DNA of 64,000 nucleotides, from positions 1,736,001 to 1,800,000 of the forward strand of contig NZ_CP099567.1 in assembly GCF_022530855.2 (NCBI RefSeq). The letters run 5' to 3'. The notes under the pieces were generated by a model. It did no database searches. It had not been told where the DNA came from and saw only the letters and a program-made list of their open reading frames with translations. The stretch is from Candidatus Vondammii sp. HM_W22. GTDB taxonomy: Bacteria > Pseudomonadota > Gammaproteobacteria > Chromatiales > Chromatiaceae. Position numbers and translations under genes: made by a program. Positions 1 to 9,026 of this stretch are shown piece after piece (position 1 is the stretch's first letter; every line of letters starts with the position of its first letter).

Positions 1-2
1 TC

Positions 3-2864
3 GGCTACTTTAAAGTGAAGCCCATTTCTTTGAGTCCCGGCTACCACCAGATCAAGCATGATATTAAATATGTCTGCTCAGAAGTGTTTCCCGGTTCCGG
101 TCTGAGTCCCTTCAATCTAACTCAAAAAACTCGTGTGCGTATCTATCATCGCATATACGAATTAACAAACCATCAACGCTGGGAGAACGAACGGCACAGC
201 GCCGCGCTGACAATAGACCTTCGCGAACACGCACAAGCATGGGCTCAACCGCGAGCGTTGTTTGACAGGGCTATTGAATACTTAGCGGCACAAAAAATTA
301 GCATTCCTGGGTACTCAGTTTTGCAAGACTTGATCAGTGATGTCGTCAGTGCTACCAACGATCAACTCATTCGCCAACTCGAAGACCTCATCTCTGTTGA
401 CTTGACTTCTATGTTGTCTGACTTTGTCGAAGGCAATGACCCACTGACTCTACGGCGGTTAAGAATGGCGGCTAAGAACATTACAAGGAGTGAGTTGCAA
501 AAAGAACTCGCCGTACATCAGCACATTCAATCTTGGATGCTAGAAGTCGATGAGGTTTTAAGTCAGCTATCAATATCGTTGAAGAATCAGCAGTACTTTG
601 CTGAAAGAGTGACTTACTATGGTGCCAAACTAAAACGCCAACCTGTTGGTTATCAACGCCTCTACTTGTTGTGCTATTTGCAATCGCGTTGGCAACAGGC
701 ACTGGAACGAATAGCCGATGGCTTTGTTCATCATCTTTTTCAAAGAAAACAGAAAGCCAAAATATACGCGAGAGAATCTGTTTATCAAGACTGGCAACGA
801 GCTGCGAGTAACGTCAGTAAAGCGGCGCAAGTGTTGCGTCTTTTTATCGACGACAGAGTAGATCAACAACAACCGTTTGGGGCGTTACGGCAGCATGCTT
901 TTAAACTTCTAGCGGCGAAAGATCTGGAATCCGTTTGCCTGTTTTTGAATGATCAAAAGCGATCGGTTGAAGAGGCCACGTGGCAGTACTTCGATCACCG
1001 GGTGAGCTTACGAGAAGGCTTACTTCGTGATCTATTCCTGTGCTTGCACTTTGAAGGCGGTGAAAAAACACAGCGCCTGGCAGCTACACTGCATCGTGCG
1101 CAGCGTGATCTTATCGCCGATGGTGAAATCTCAATCGGCGCAATGGATAGCCGCTTGCCTACCAAGAAGCAATTGTCGTTCATGCAAGACTCGAGCGGCG
1201 TGATGAATAAAGGTCGGTACGAATGGTTCCTTTACTTGCAAATCCCCAATCGGTTGAATGGCCAGCTCACACTGCCAAATGTGTTTAAATACAGGGCTTT
1301 GGAGGCTGATCTAGTCAATCGTGAGCGATGGACAGAAGAAAAAGACGCGCTATTAGAGCGCACCCAGTTGCCTAAATTAGCCGCCAATCCCAACAAACTC
1401 ATTGACCAAATGGCCAAAAACCTGGGTGTTAGATTACAAGAAGTGAGTCACTATCTAGAACACGATGACAACCGAAATATTATCCTGAGAAACCCCAAAG
1501 GAAAGCGCCATTGGCGCTTACCCACGGCCAACAAAAAGTACTTGGTCAATAATCCGTTCTTCCAGCAACTACCCACGACTGGCGTTGCCGATGTGTTGCG
1601 AATGGTCGATCGCGACACAGGCTTCCTTGATGACTTTAAGCATGTACTGGGTGCACAGTCGAAGAGCCGAGCACACGAGTATGACCTGTTGGCTATCTTG
1701 GTGGGCAACGCGACCAACCAAGGCATTTATGGTATCGCTCAAATATCCGATCGCACTTACGATCAGCTCAGCACCATTCAGGCGAACTATCTGAGGTTAG
1801 AAACACTGAACGCAGCCAACGATCGCATCAACAACGCAACGGCTAAGCTTCCGATCTTCAAGCACTACAATATCCAAGAAGATGTTATCCACGCCAGTGC
1901 TGATGGTCAGAAGTTCGAATCCCGGCGTGAGACATTTAAAACACGTTACTCGTCAAAATACTTTGGCACGCAAAAAGGCGTGTCGGCCATGAGCTTGATC
2001 GCCAATCATGCGGCCATCAATGCTCGTGTGATCGGTGCTAACGAGCACGAGTCCCACTACATCTTCGATCTACTGATGAACAATAGTTCCGAGATCGTGC
2101 CAGACGTACTGTCTACCGATACGCACGGAGTCAATCACATCAACTTCGCATTGCTAGATCTCTTTGGGTACAGCTTTGCTCCACGCTATGCTCAGGTGGG
2201 TCGTGTCATCAATGAGATGTTCGATGTCAAAGAAGACAAGGATAAGAAAATCCAATTGAGTCTGAAAAAGCCCATCAACACCAAGCTCATCGCGGCTCAC
2301 TGGGATACTATACAACGGATCATGATCTCACTTTATGAACGCAAAACAACGCAAGCGACATTGGTTAGAAAGCTCTCAGGTTACAAAAGCAGCCACCCGT
2401 TACTCGGGGCACTAACGGAATACAATCGTATGGTGAAAGCGAATTATTTACTCAACTACATCGATGACGTCAGTCTGCGCGACTACGTTCAGCGAGCACT
2501 CAATCGAGGCGAGGCTTACCACCAACTGCGTCGTGCAATCAGCAACGTCAATGGTGATCAGTTCCGCGGCAGCTCGGATGAGGAGATCCAACTGTGGAAC
2601 GAATGTGCTCGCCTGGTTACCAACGCTATAATCTACTTTAACTCGGCCATACTCAGTCAGTTGCTGACTAGCTTTGAATATCAGAAGGATGATGAAAAAA
2701 TCCAGATCGTCAAACAAGCCTCCCCAGTTGCCTGGTACAACATCAACCTGAAAGGCACCTACAACTTCCAAATGAGTGGGAAATTGCCGGATCTGGACGA
2801 ATTAATGAGCTCAATCGACGGTTATAAGCCTGTTCAGGAAAAGTACCCACATCCGGAAACGTAA
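3..2864 (+). CDS. tnpA: Tn3-family transposase TnpA (5' end cut by window edge)
   Basis: DDE-type transposase that moves Tn3-family elements by replicative transposition. The open frame runs in from the window edge and is uninterrupted for about 950 residues. Adding the 63 N-terminal residues seen in copy 2 gives about 1,012 aa, the usual size for the family. The C-terminal signature SPVAWYNINLKGTYNF is typical of Tn3 transposases. The GTG at 15 is only an internal Val codon, because the homologous protein in copy 2 begins upstream. The stop codon lies inside the extended terminal repeat. Unlike copy 2, this copy has no frameshift and may be the active source. Confidence 0.92.
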   Translation, partial: GYFKVKPISLSPGYHQIKHDIKYVCSEVFPGSGLSPFNLTQKTRVRIYHRIYELTNHQRWENERHSAALTIDLREHAQAWAQPRALFDRAIEYLAAQKISIPGYSVLQDLISDVVSATNDQLIRQLEDLISVDLTSMLSDFVEGNDPLTLRRLRMAAKNITRSELQKELAVHQHIQSWMLEVDEVLSQLSISLKNQQYFAERVTYYGAKLKRQPVGYQRLYLLCYLQSRWQQALERIADGFVHHLFQRKQKAKIYARESVYQDWQRAASNVSKAAQVLRLFIDDRVDQQQPFGALRQHAFKLLAAKDLESVCLFLNDQKRSVEEATWQYFDHRVSLREGLLRDLFLCLHFEGGEKTQRLAATLHRAQRDLIADGEISIGAMDSRLPTKKQLSFMQDSSGVMNKGRYEWFLYLQIPNRLNGQLTLPNVFKYRALEADLVNRERWTEEKDALLERTQLPKLAANPNKLIDQMAKNLGVRLQEVSHYLEHDDNRNIILRNPKGKRHWRLPTANKKYLVNNPFFQQLPTTGVADVLRMVDRDTGFLDDFKHVLGAQSKSRAHEYDLLAILVGNATNQGIYGIAQISDRTYDQLSTIQANYLRLETLNAANDRINNATAKLPIFKHYNIQEDVIHASADGQKFESRRETFKTRYSSKYFGTQKGVSAMSLIANHAAINARVIGANEHESHYIFDLLMNNSSEIVPDVLSTDTHGVNHINFALLDLFGYSFAPRYAQVGRVINEMFDVKEDKDKKIQLSLKKPINTKLIAAHWDTIQRIMISLYERKTTQATLVRKLSGYKSSHPLLGALTEYNRMVKANYLLNYIDDVSLRDYVQRALNRGEAYHQLRRAISNVNGDQFRGSSDEEIQLWNECARLVTNAIIYFNSAILSQLLTSFEYQKDDEKIQIVKQASPVAWYNINLKGTYNFQMSGKLPDLDELMSSIDGYKPVQEKYPHPET

Positions 2865-2873
2865 GCAGGGCAT

Positions 2874-2922
2874 GGGATCTAGCCGTTTATGTCCGTTTAC
2901 GAGGGAAAATCCCTAGGACCCC
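2874..2922 (+). repeat. Right terminal inverted repeat of Tn3-family element copy 1
   Basis: 49 bp identical to 25599-25647 and perfectly complementary to 22408-22456. The outermost bases read GGGGTCCTAGGGA inward from the right end. Confidence 0.9.
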
Positions 2923-2957
2923 AATTATAGTAATATTCCGGCTTTTACGAGAAGCCT

Positions 2958-3163
2958 ATGCCTTATAAAGAACGCCTGACCGTACTCCACGAAGCAGAAA
3001 TTAACGATTTATATGGCGTTCCCAGCCTGTCACTGGAAGAAAAACGTATCAGTTTTACTCTGAATGATCTGGAGCAGGACGTTATTAAATCCATCAGGGA
3101 TCGCAATCATAAATGCTATGCTATTGGGGTTCTGGGGACATTCCGTCCTAAAGTGACACTTAT
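2958..3163 (+). pseudogene. N-terminal fragment of a second Tn3-family transposase
   Basis: The frame starts at ATG 2958 and gives MPYKERLTVLHEAEINDLYG followed by SFTLNDLEQD and GVLGTFRPK. This aligns with the N-terminus of the neighbouring Tn3 transposase (LTEAEIVDLFGPPAL, FFTLNDIELAQ, VVLLGYFKVKP) but is clearly divergent, so it comes from a different Tn3 element. Similarity ends near codon 68; the open frame continues to 3233 as unrelated sequence. No Shine-Dalgarno-linked downstream protein survives. It is a dead fragment. Confidence 0.75.
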
Positions 3164-3201
3164 CTCTACAGCCCATACCCCACAAGGCCTACAGAGGTGG
3201 C

Positions 3202-3400
3202 TTAATTTTCATTTTGCACGATTGATTGCATAATTTCATCCAAATCTAGTAGGTTTTGTTCAAAGCTAAAGCTGTAAGTTCCGTTCAAATTGATGTTATG
3301 CCAAGCCACTGGCGAAACTTGCTTAATAATTTCCAACTTCTTATCGTCACTTTCCCCCTCAAAATGCTACAGACTAATTGGAAATCTCATCCTTGTCATG
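3202..3400 (-). pseudogene. C-terminal fragment of a Tn3-family transposase, opposite strand
   Basis: On the minus strand, ending at the TAA at 3202-3204, the sequence reads KLEIIKQVSPVAWHNINL, then NGTYSFSFEQNLLDLDEIM. This is the family's C-terminal signature, compare SPVAWYNINLKGTYNF in copy 1. An in-frame TAG upstream (after PISL) and the loss of everything N-terminal make it a remnant. It could belong with the plus-strand N-terminal fragment at 2958 after an inversion, but that is inference. Confidence 0.7.
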
Positions 3401-3404
3401 GCTC

Positions 3405-3706
3405 TATTTTTGGGGGAAAGGTCAGGTCTGCCGTCACTGCCTGTAGTCTTTCCAGGGCACATACTTCATCGAGTTGCGCACCATGTGAACAATACAGAGC
3501 TGGACCTGAGTCTCGGGAAACGCTGTATTGATTGCGTCTGGAAAGCCCTTTAGGCCATCAACACAGGCTATCAGTATATCCTTCACGCCGCGATTCTTGA
3601 GCTCTGTGAATACATTGAGCCAGAACTTGGCACCCTCATTCTCTGACAGCCAGAGCCCCAACAATTCCTTGTGGCCCTCCATGTTCAGAGTTAGAGTTAT
3701 AGTCAA
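3405..3706 (-). pseudogene. IS256-family transposase fragment (type a)
   Basis: Internal piece of a Mutator/IS256 transposase: GHKELLGLWLSENEGAKFWL, GVKDILIACVDGLKGFPDAI, CIVHMVRNSMKYVPWKDY. These blocks include the second catalytic Asp region (ACVDGLKGFPDA) and the conserved HMVRNS segment. It breaks after WKDY because of a 1-base loss (TACAGG versus TACAAGG at 9150). The overlapping stretch is nearly identical to the fragment at 9030-9598, so the two may be halves or sisters of one element. Confidence 0.8.
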
Positions 3707-3728
3707 ATCTGGTGTTTAGCCAGTTGAA

Positions 3729-4622
3729 TCAAGCGGCGACCTGATCGACTCCTGCTACCTCAAGACCCTCTTTAAATTTGATTCCGGTTATCACCTTCGC
3801 CAGATAATCGAAACCCCGTAATCGTCTCCACGTCTTCTCGGGACACAGGCCGAGTTTGAACATCATGTGTAGCATGCCGTCACGCGATAGGCAGCCCTTG
3901 GAACGCTTGGTTCGATGGCGGATTGTCCCGAAGGTGGATTCAATAGGATTGCTGGTCCGAATGCTCTGCTAGTGCTGCGCAGGAAATTGATAGAAAGCCA
4001 TCAGTTCCTCTCGGTCTTTGTGCAGACAGATGGCAGCCTTCGGATACTTTGGCTCATACGTTTTGATAAACAGATCAAAGGCCTTTTCCGCATCGGCCTG
4101 GGTCTCCGACTGCCAGATGTTATGCAGTGCCTGCTTCGCTTTCGGCTGAGCTGACCTTGGCAGGCAGTTCAGCACGTTCATGGTCTTGTGCATCCAGCAG
4201 CGCTGCTGACGCGTCTCTGGATACACTTCCTCCAGTGCAGCCCAGAAGCCCATAGCACCGTCTCCGATTGCCAATTTGGGCGGGTTTAGTCCGCGTGACT
4301 TCAGTTTCAACAGTACCTCCCGCCAGCTCTGTGTGGACTCCCGTACACCATCCTCAATTGCCAGAAAATGCTTCTCACCACGCTCATTCACGCCGATCAC
4401 CACCAGGGCACACAGCTTCGTCTGCTCTGCTCTCTGTCCGCTGTAGACACCGTCTGCCCACACATACACCCAATGGCCCTTATCCAGGAGCTCCTCGCAC
4501 CAGCTCCGATATTCTTCTGTCCAGACCTGCTTCAGACGCGATACCCTGCCGGCCGACAAGCCTGTTGCATCCGGACCCACCAGCACTTTCAGGGCTTCAC
4601 CCATCTCTCCACTGGAAATGCC
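3729..4622 (-). pseudogene. IS256-family transposase (type b), broken by an amber codon
   Basis: Transposase of a second IS256 lineage. Visible blocks are ISSGEMGEALKVLVGPDA, WVYVWADGVYSGQRAEQTKL (first catalytic Asp), KLAIGDGAMGFWAALEEVYP (second Asp region) and QQRCWMHKTMNVLNCLP. At 3969-3971 a TAG replaces the Trp expected in the family motif (AEHWxxLRTxNPIEST); the frame then continues SIRTSNPIESTFGTIRHRTK to a TGA at 3729-3731. About 80-100 N-terminal residues are lost where it abuts the IS1595 remnant near 4622. Reads antisense to its right-hand neighbour. Confidence 0.85.
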
Positions 4623-5326
4623 CTTGTTAAAGAAGTGGTTTCTGGCCATCTATTTGTTGACTCAGCGTAAAAAGAGTACTTCTGCCTTGCAACTGTCCCG
4701 TGAAATTGGTGTGAACTACAATACAGCCTGGAAGCTCAAGCACAAACTGATGCAGGTGATGATGGAACGTCAGAGTCAAAAAAAACTGGCTGGTCGCATC
4801 GAGATGGATGATGCCTGTATTGGTGGTGAGAAACTGGGAAAGCGTGGGCGAGGGTCTTGTAATAAAATCCCTTTCGTGGCAGCTGTTGAGACGACGCAGG
4901 ACGGCAGGCCAATGAAGATCCAACTGCGTTGGCTCCGCGGTTTTCAGAGTGCGGAGATCGCTCGATATGCCAGATCCAGTCTGTGTGCTGGCAGCACAGT
5001 TCTTTCTGATGGGCTCTACTGCTTCAGAGCAGTTACAGATGCTGGATGTGATCGTATGCCTATCGTCACTGGTGGTGGGCGAAAGTATACCCAGCTCTCC
5101 ACCTTTAAATGACTGAATACCATGCTTGGTAATATCAAGAATGCTTTGCAGGGAACCTTTCATGCTATTCGTAAAAAAACACGTACCTCGTTATCTCGCC
5201 GAGTTTGAATATCGCTTTAATCGCCGGTTTAATCTTCCGGCTATGATTGAACGATTACTCTGCGCCGCGTTACGTACACCACCGATGCCTTATCCCCTCC
5301 TGAGGATGGCTGAGGTTTATGGGTAA
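4618..5326 (+). pseudogene. IS1595-family (ISXO2-like) transposase, nonsense and frameshift
   Basis: The frame encodes KKWFLAIYLLTQRKKSTSAL, LSREIGVNYNTAWKLKHKLM, then EMDDACIGGEKLGKRGRGSC, the ISXO2-like DDE domain start. The N-terminal zinc-ribbon part is missing where it meets the IS256 remnant. A TGA at 5110-5112 stands where family members have Trp (STFK-W-LNTMLGNIKNALQG). A further 1-base gain in a run of seven A near 5172 shifts the frame; the tail resumes as HVPRYLAEFEYRFNRRFNLP and ends at 5326. Three independent lesions make it inactive. Confidence 0.85.
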
Positions 5327-6216
5327 TCAGGTATATGTTTGACGAAACAGTGCGCTCACCTCCACATTGGCCTCGCCATCGCTCAGACCCAGCGGCTCGA
5401 TCACCGGGCTGTCCGGCATCTCGTCCTTAAGCGTTATCGCCTGTTTCTTGATACCATGAATAAGCTCCATAATCCGCTTGTTCTCCAGCCACGCCTGACC
5501 ATCCAGATACTTACGCAGCTGTTCCACCAGATGGTTGTTGGTCTGGTAGACCTTTATCGATTCATCCATCGAATCGGGCTGCTCCTGCGCGTCATTCAAC
5601 AAACCGCCGACCGCCGCCACCAAAGTCTCCAGCTCCACCTGGCGAACATCAGCGAGCAACTTGTGCGCGGTATCTTCGGCCTGGTAAAAGCGTTCACGAA
5701 CCTGGATGGCATTCAGCGTTTCGAGGCGTCCGGCTCTTATGTCGGTAATTTCCCGATCGATCTCCCCCCAACTCTGCTATACGCACCCGCACCTGTGGGT
5801 CCCGCTCGCTCCCTGGGAAGATCTCCTGCAGCCACTCCACCGCCTTTTCAGTTGCAGGTGTCAAATCGAACACCGGCTCGTCGCTCTGCGCCGTGTAATA
5901 TTTGAGCAGGGAGAGTGAGCTCTCGCACTCCAATCATCCAGATAACGCTGGGCGCTCTTCGAGTAGAGCGCCTCGCCATGTATCTGCCGTAACTGATAAA
6001 GATAGTCATCCAGACGGGAGACCAGATCGGATTGCGCCAAGGAGCGCCGGTTGACCTTGATGAATTGTAATAGAGAAAACTGATAATCAACGGGCCATTG
6101 TCCGCCGCCAGAAGTTTCAGCGTTGGATAAGACTGCTTCAGACGCAGCAGATACTCATAGTCCAGGGATTGCCAATCCTCATACTGCGGTGATTTCTGTT
6201 CGATAGAGACGCTCAT
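5327..6216 (-). pseudogene. jetA: Broken jetA (DUF3375), remnant of a Wadjet plasmid-defence locus
   Basis: Pieces of a DUF3375 protein are scattered over three frames. In order: LDYEYLLRLKQSYPTLKLLA, DNGPLIISFLYY, then (after a shift) KYYTAQSDEPVFDLTPATEK and AVEWLQEI, then EIDREITDIRAGRLETLNAI and RERFYQAEDTAHKLLADVRQ, then after a large internal deletion NHLVEQLRKYLDGQAWLENK and RIMELIHGIKKQAITLKDEM. The spacing and wording match JetA, the kleisin-like subunit of the SMC-type Wadjet complex. An intact protein is about 480 aa; roughly 100 central residues are gone. No jetB, jetC or jetD is visible nearby, so the system is dead. Confidence 0.8.
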
Positions 6217-6251
6217 ACCGGGTTGGTTTTAACCGCTGAAAATGGAAAAAC

Positions 6252-7088
6252 CTAATGCGCATCTCTAACCCGCAGAAACGATGCAAATCGGGGAATACCA
6301 TTATTGGTGAAGCTCTGGTACTTGAACGTAATCACTCTGCCGACAGCAGGTGGTACCGCTCGCTCCCGGTCTGTCAGTCCAGAGCCAATATAGAAACGCT
6401 TACCACCCTCAATCTCTACCCACAAGGCTCCGGTCATCCCCTGATATTTTCCTTTGCCGGGCCGGTATCCGATCACCCTGCCCTCCATATCATCGAAACG
6501 TTTCACCTTGAGTGCATTGAAACCGCGTCCAGTTTCATAAAGACTACTGGGATTTCTCAATACCAACCCCTCACCATCCGCTGCTTCCACTGCCTTCAGT
6601 CGTGCCATGAGATGGTTCTTATCGCGACAAATCACTTGAGGGATAATCCGGAGATGCGCAACCGGTTCTCTTTTCAGGTAGTCGCGAAGTTGACCAAGAC
6701 GGGTAGGCAGACCACCCTGCGCATTGGGGACCTCAAAAATATTGTAGGTGATGTCGTTCCAACCCGAATGCGGTTGGCTTTGTGAGGTAATGGAGTGTAT
6801 CTCTTCGAAGCGTTTCCGGGAAATCCACAATTCACCATCCAGCTCAAATGAGGGGAGCTTTTCGGTGAACCAGAGGTGTGCGGCAAACGCATTTCCCTGG
6901 CGGGATAGCAATTGTCTGCCATTCCAATAGGCCCGTACACCATCGAGCTTCTCCCTCATATACCAGCCGTTTGTATTCATCGACTGCTGATATTTTGTCA
7001 GTAGCAGAAGATCAGGCGCTGCCGCATGAGTTGCCAAGGCGACAAATAGGGTAAAAAAACCAGCCAAACAGATCCCTGTTCTATTCAT
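6252..7088 (-). CDS. Exported ATP-dependent DNA ligase (Lig E type)
   Basis: 278 aa. The nucleotidyltransferase motif I is KLDGVRAYW, with the adenylated Lys at about residue 47. Motif III/IIIa (FELDGELWI), motif IV (EGLVLRNPSS) and motif V (ALKVKRFDD) follow, then a short OB-fold domain. The length and lack of extra domains fit the minimal Lig E group. An N-terminal signal peptide (GICLAGFFTLFVALATHAAA) predicts export to the periplasm, where Lig E enzymes are thought to seal extracellular or incoming DNA. A good ribosome site (GGGAGG) precedes the ATG at 7088. It stands alone between the jetA remnant and a membrane protein gene. Confidence 0.85.
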   Translation of the reverse strand: MNRTGICLAGFFTLFVALATHAAAPDLLLLTKYQQSMNTNGWYMREKLDGVRAYWNGRQLLSRQGNAFAAHLWFTEKLPSFELDGELWISRKRFEEIHSITSQSQPHSGWNDITYNIFEVPNAQGGLPTRLGQLRDYLKREPVAHLRIIPQVICRDKNHLMARLKAVEAADGEGLVLRNPSSLYETGRGFNALKVKRFDDMEGRVIGYRPGKGKYQGMTGALWVEIEGGKRFYIGSGLTDRERAVPPAVGRVITFKYQSFTNNGIPRFASFLRVRDAH

Positions 7089-7153
7089 TGATCACACCTC
7101 CCTGTTGATCGATTGAACTCACATATTAACTAACTACCAGGATCGACTCAATA

Positions 7154-7756
7154 TCATTGATAAAGCCATTTTTTGAGCAGACTGGTCAGGAAAGACATCA
7201 CCACATAGGTCATCAACAGGACAACAATCGCAGTCAATAGAAAGATACGAGGCAGAAAAGGATCAAGCAGCAGACTTAACAGGGTAACCAGAGAAAAAAT
7301 ACCGATCCAGATGACCAGGGCCATTTTATATTTTGGTGGGTGTGGGACAGGCCCGGTTTGATTGGGAATGGCGAACCATGACTCCAGCCCAGTGAAGATT
7401 TCCACCGTTCCTGTTTCACTGACCTCTTCAGCAACACCATGCCACTTCTGACGTTCATCCGACTGCTCCCACAGCGCCAGATTTTCCTCACTATCAAATT
7501 TAAAAATGATGCGATAGTCGCCCCCTTTTCCCTCTTCCGGTTTGAATATACTGACACCCAAATGCCCCTGATGCTTCATGGCACATTGGGTAATTCCTTT
7601 CAGGTAGGCTTCAAATTTCTCTTTCCGGCCCGCTTTGGGACGACGGGTAACCAGCACCGGACACCCTATGTTCCATCTGAAGCATTCATATCGACTCCCA
7701 TAGCGATCAGATACAGCGAAGGGAGAGCCTACCGGCACCTCCCCTTCTGCAATCAT
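7154..7756 (-). CDS. Antibiotic-biosynthesis-monooxygenase-like domain protein with membrane tail
   Basis: 200 aa. Residues about 32-120 look like an ABM ferredoxin-like domain (CPVLVTRRPKAGRKEKFEAY, GHLGVSIFKPEEGKGGDYRI, ENLALWEQSDERQKWHG). Two hydrophobic spans follow (ALVIWIGIFSLVTLLSLLL and IFLLTAIVVLLMTYVVMSFL), so the domain is probably anchored in the inner membrane. Proteins of this layout are common, but their substrate is not known. The first 30 residues are atypical and the true start may lie further in. It is transcribed in the same direction as the ligase gene, 66 bases apart. Confidence 0.65.
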   Translation of the reverse strand: MIAEGEVPVGSPFAVSDRYGSRYECFRWNIGCPVLVTRRPKAGRKEKFEAYLKGITQCAMKHQGHLGVSIFKPEEGKGGDYRIIFKFDSEENLALWEQSDERQKWHGVAEEVSETGTVEIFTGLESWFAIPNQTGPVPHPPKYKMALVIWIGIFSLVTLLSLLLDPFLPRIFLLTAIVVLLMTYVVMSFLTSLLKKWLYQ

Positions 7757-7775
7757 TCGCCCTAGCTTACTCTAA

Positions 7776-7965
7776 TCAGACAAATCGCATCCCGACACTG
7801 CCCAGGCCCTGGAAGCGGGCATTGACGTTGTCGCCTTTCTCTACGGCCACTGCGGCAGTGATGCCACCGGTCAAAATCAAGGTTCCGGCAGGTATCTCTT
7901 CACCCCGCTCTCCCAGCATGTTGGCCAGCAATGCAACACTGGCGGCAGGATGACCCAGCACGGCC
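7776..7965 (-). pseudogene. C-terminal fragment of 2-oxo-3-hexenedioate decarboxylase / hydratase family gene
   Basis: The frame reads AVLGHPAASVALLANMLGER, GEEIPAGTLILTGGITAAVA, VEKGDNVNARFQGLGSVGMR. This is the closing part of the fumarylacetoacetate-hydrolase-fold decarboxylases and hydratases of the catechol meta-cleavage pathway (DmpH, MhpD type). Only about 60 of about 260 residues remain; the IS256 element to the right has replaced the rest. Decarboxylase and hydratase cannot be told apart from this fragment. Confidence 0.7.
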
Positions 7966-9026
7966 GCAACGGCACGACCAGCAAGACCTTGCAAACGGAA
8001 GATGGCCAGTTTGAACTGGATACCCCGCGAGATAGAGCGGGCAGCTTTGAACCTCAGCTAGTTAAGAAGCACCAGCGTCGATTTACCTCAATGGATGACA
8101 AGATCCTCTTCTTGTATGCCCAAGGTATGACAACCCGCGAAATCGTCACGACATTCAAGGAGATGTATGGGGCCGATGTCTCTGCCACACTCATATCCAA
8201 AGTCACTGATGCAGTTATCGAACAGGTTGTTGAATGGCAATCTCGCCCCCTGGATGCGATTTATCCTATTGTTTATCTGGACTGCATTGTCGTTAAAATC
8301 AGGCAAGACAAGAAAGTGATCAACAAAGCGATTTACCTCGCTCTGGGCGTTAACCTGGAAGGCCACAAGGAATTATTAGGGATGTGGCTATCGGAGAATG
8401 AGGGGGCCAAATTCTGGCTGAACGTGTTGACAGAGCTTCAAAACCGCGGTGTGAAGGATATTTTGATTGCCTGTGTCGAAGGCTTAAAAGGCTTTCCTGA
8501 TGCCATCAACACGGCCTTTCCGGATACCCAGATTCAGCTCTGTATCGTGCATATGGTACGGAACTCGATGAAGTACGTGCCCTGGAAAGACTACAAGCCT
8601 GTCACGGCTGATTTGAAAAAGATTTACCAGTCCATCACCGAGGAAGAAGCCTTATTGGCGCTGGATAAATTCTCTGACCGGTGGGACAATAAGTACCCCC
8701 GGATCAGCCGCTCCTGGCCTGCCCATCGGCAGAATATCAACACGCTGTTCAGCTACCCGGAGGACAAACGAAAAGTGATCTGCACGAACAACACCATTAG
8801 CCGCTGAACAGCGTCATTCGCAAAGTGATCAAAAAACGGAAATTATTTCCAACCGATGACTCGGCAAAGAAGGTAATCTATCTGGCAATCCAGGCCGCAT
8901 CGAAAAAGTAGACAATGCCGATCCGTCATTGGAAACCAGCACTGAATAGATTTATGATTGGGTTCGGAAGAACGCTTAGCGGTATACATTTAACCCAGGC
9001 AGTTACACAGAAAACTTTACAGGCTC
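7957..9026 (+). pseudogene. IS256-family element (type a) with broken transposase
   Basis: Largest type-a copy. The frame runs SKTLQTEDGQFELDTPRDRA, MDDKILFLYAQGMTTREIVT, PIVYLDCIVVKIRQDKKVIN (first Asp), ILIACVEGLKGFPDAINTAF (second Asp region in which family GLK is retained), and ends early at 8807 through a frameshift at TNNTI/SR. The remainder (LNSVIRKVIKKRKLFPTDDS) follows in another frame and has TAG at 8909-8911 for the Trp of KKWTMPI. The right terminal repeat (TTTACAGGCTCT) ends near 9026. The N-terminal 90 residues were lost at the junction with the decarboxylase fragment. Confidence 0.85.

Larger units (their letters stand above)
1..2922 (+). mobile_element. IS1071-like Tn3-family insertion element, copy 1 (left end outside window)
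   Basis: This is the right-hand part of a transposon whose full form is seen at 22408-25647; position 1 here matches 22724 there, with near-identical sequence throughout. It holds only a Tn3-type transposase gene and ends in a terminal inverted repeat at 2874-2922 that is the exact complement of the left end of copy 2. No resolvase or passenger gene lies between tnpA and the repeat. The base run after the right end (AATTA) does not match the flank of copy 2, so no target duplication can be paired inside the window. Confidence 0.9.

Noticed and set aside
4268-4670. Long plus-strand frames opposite the IS256 type-b gene
   Set aside because: They are antisense to clear transposase coding and have no family features.
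5327-6216. Functional Wadjet system
   Set aside because: Only jetA is present, in pieces; jetB, jetC and jetD are not in the window.
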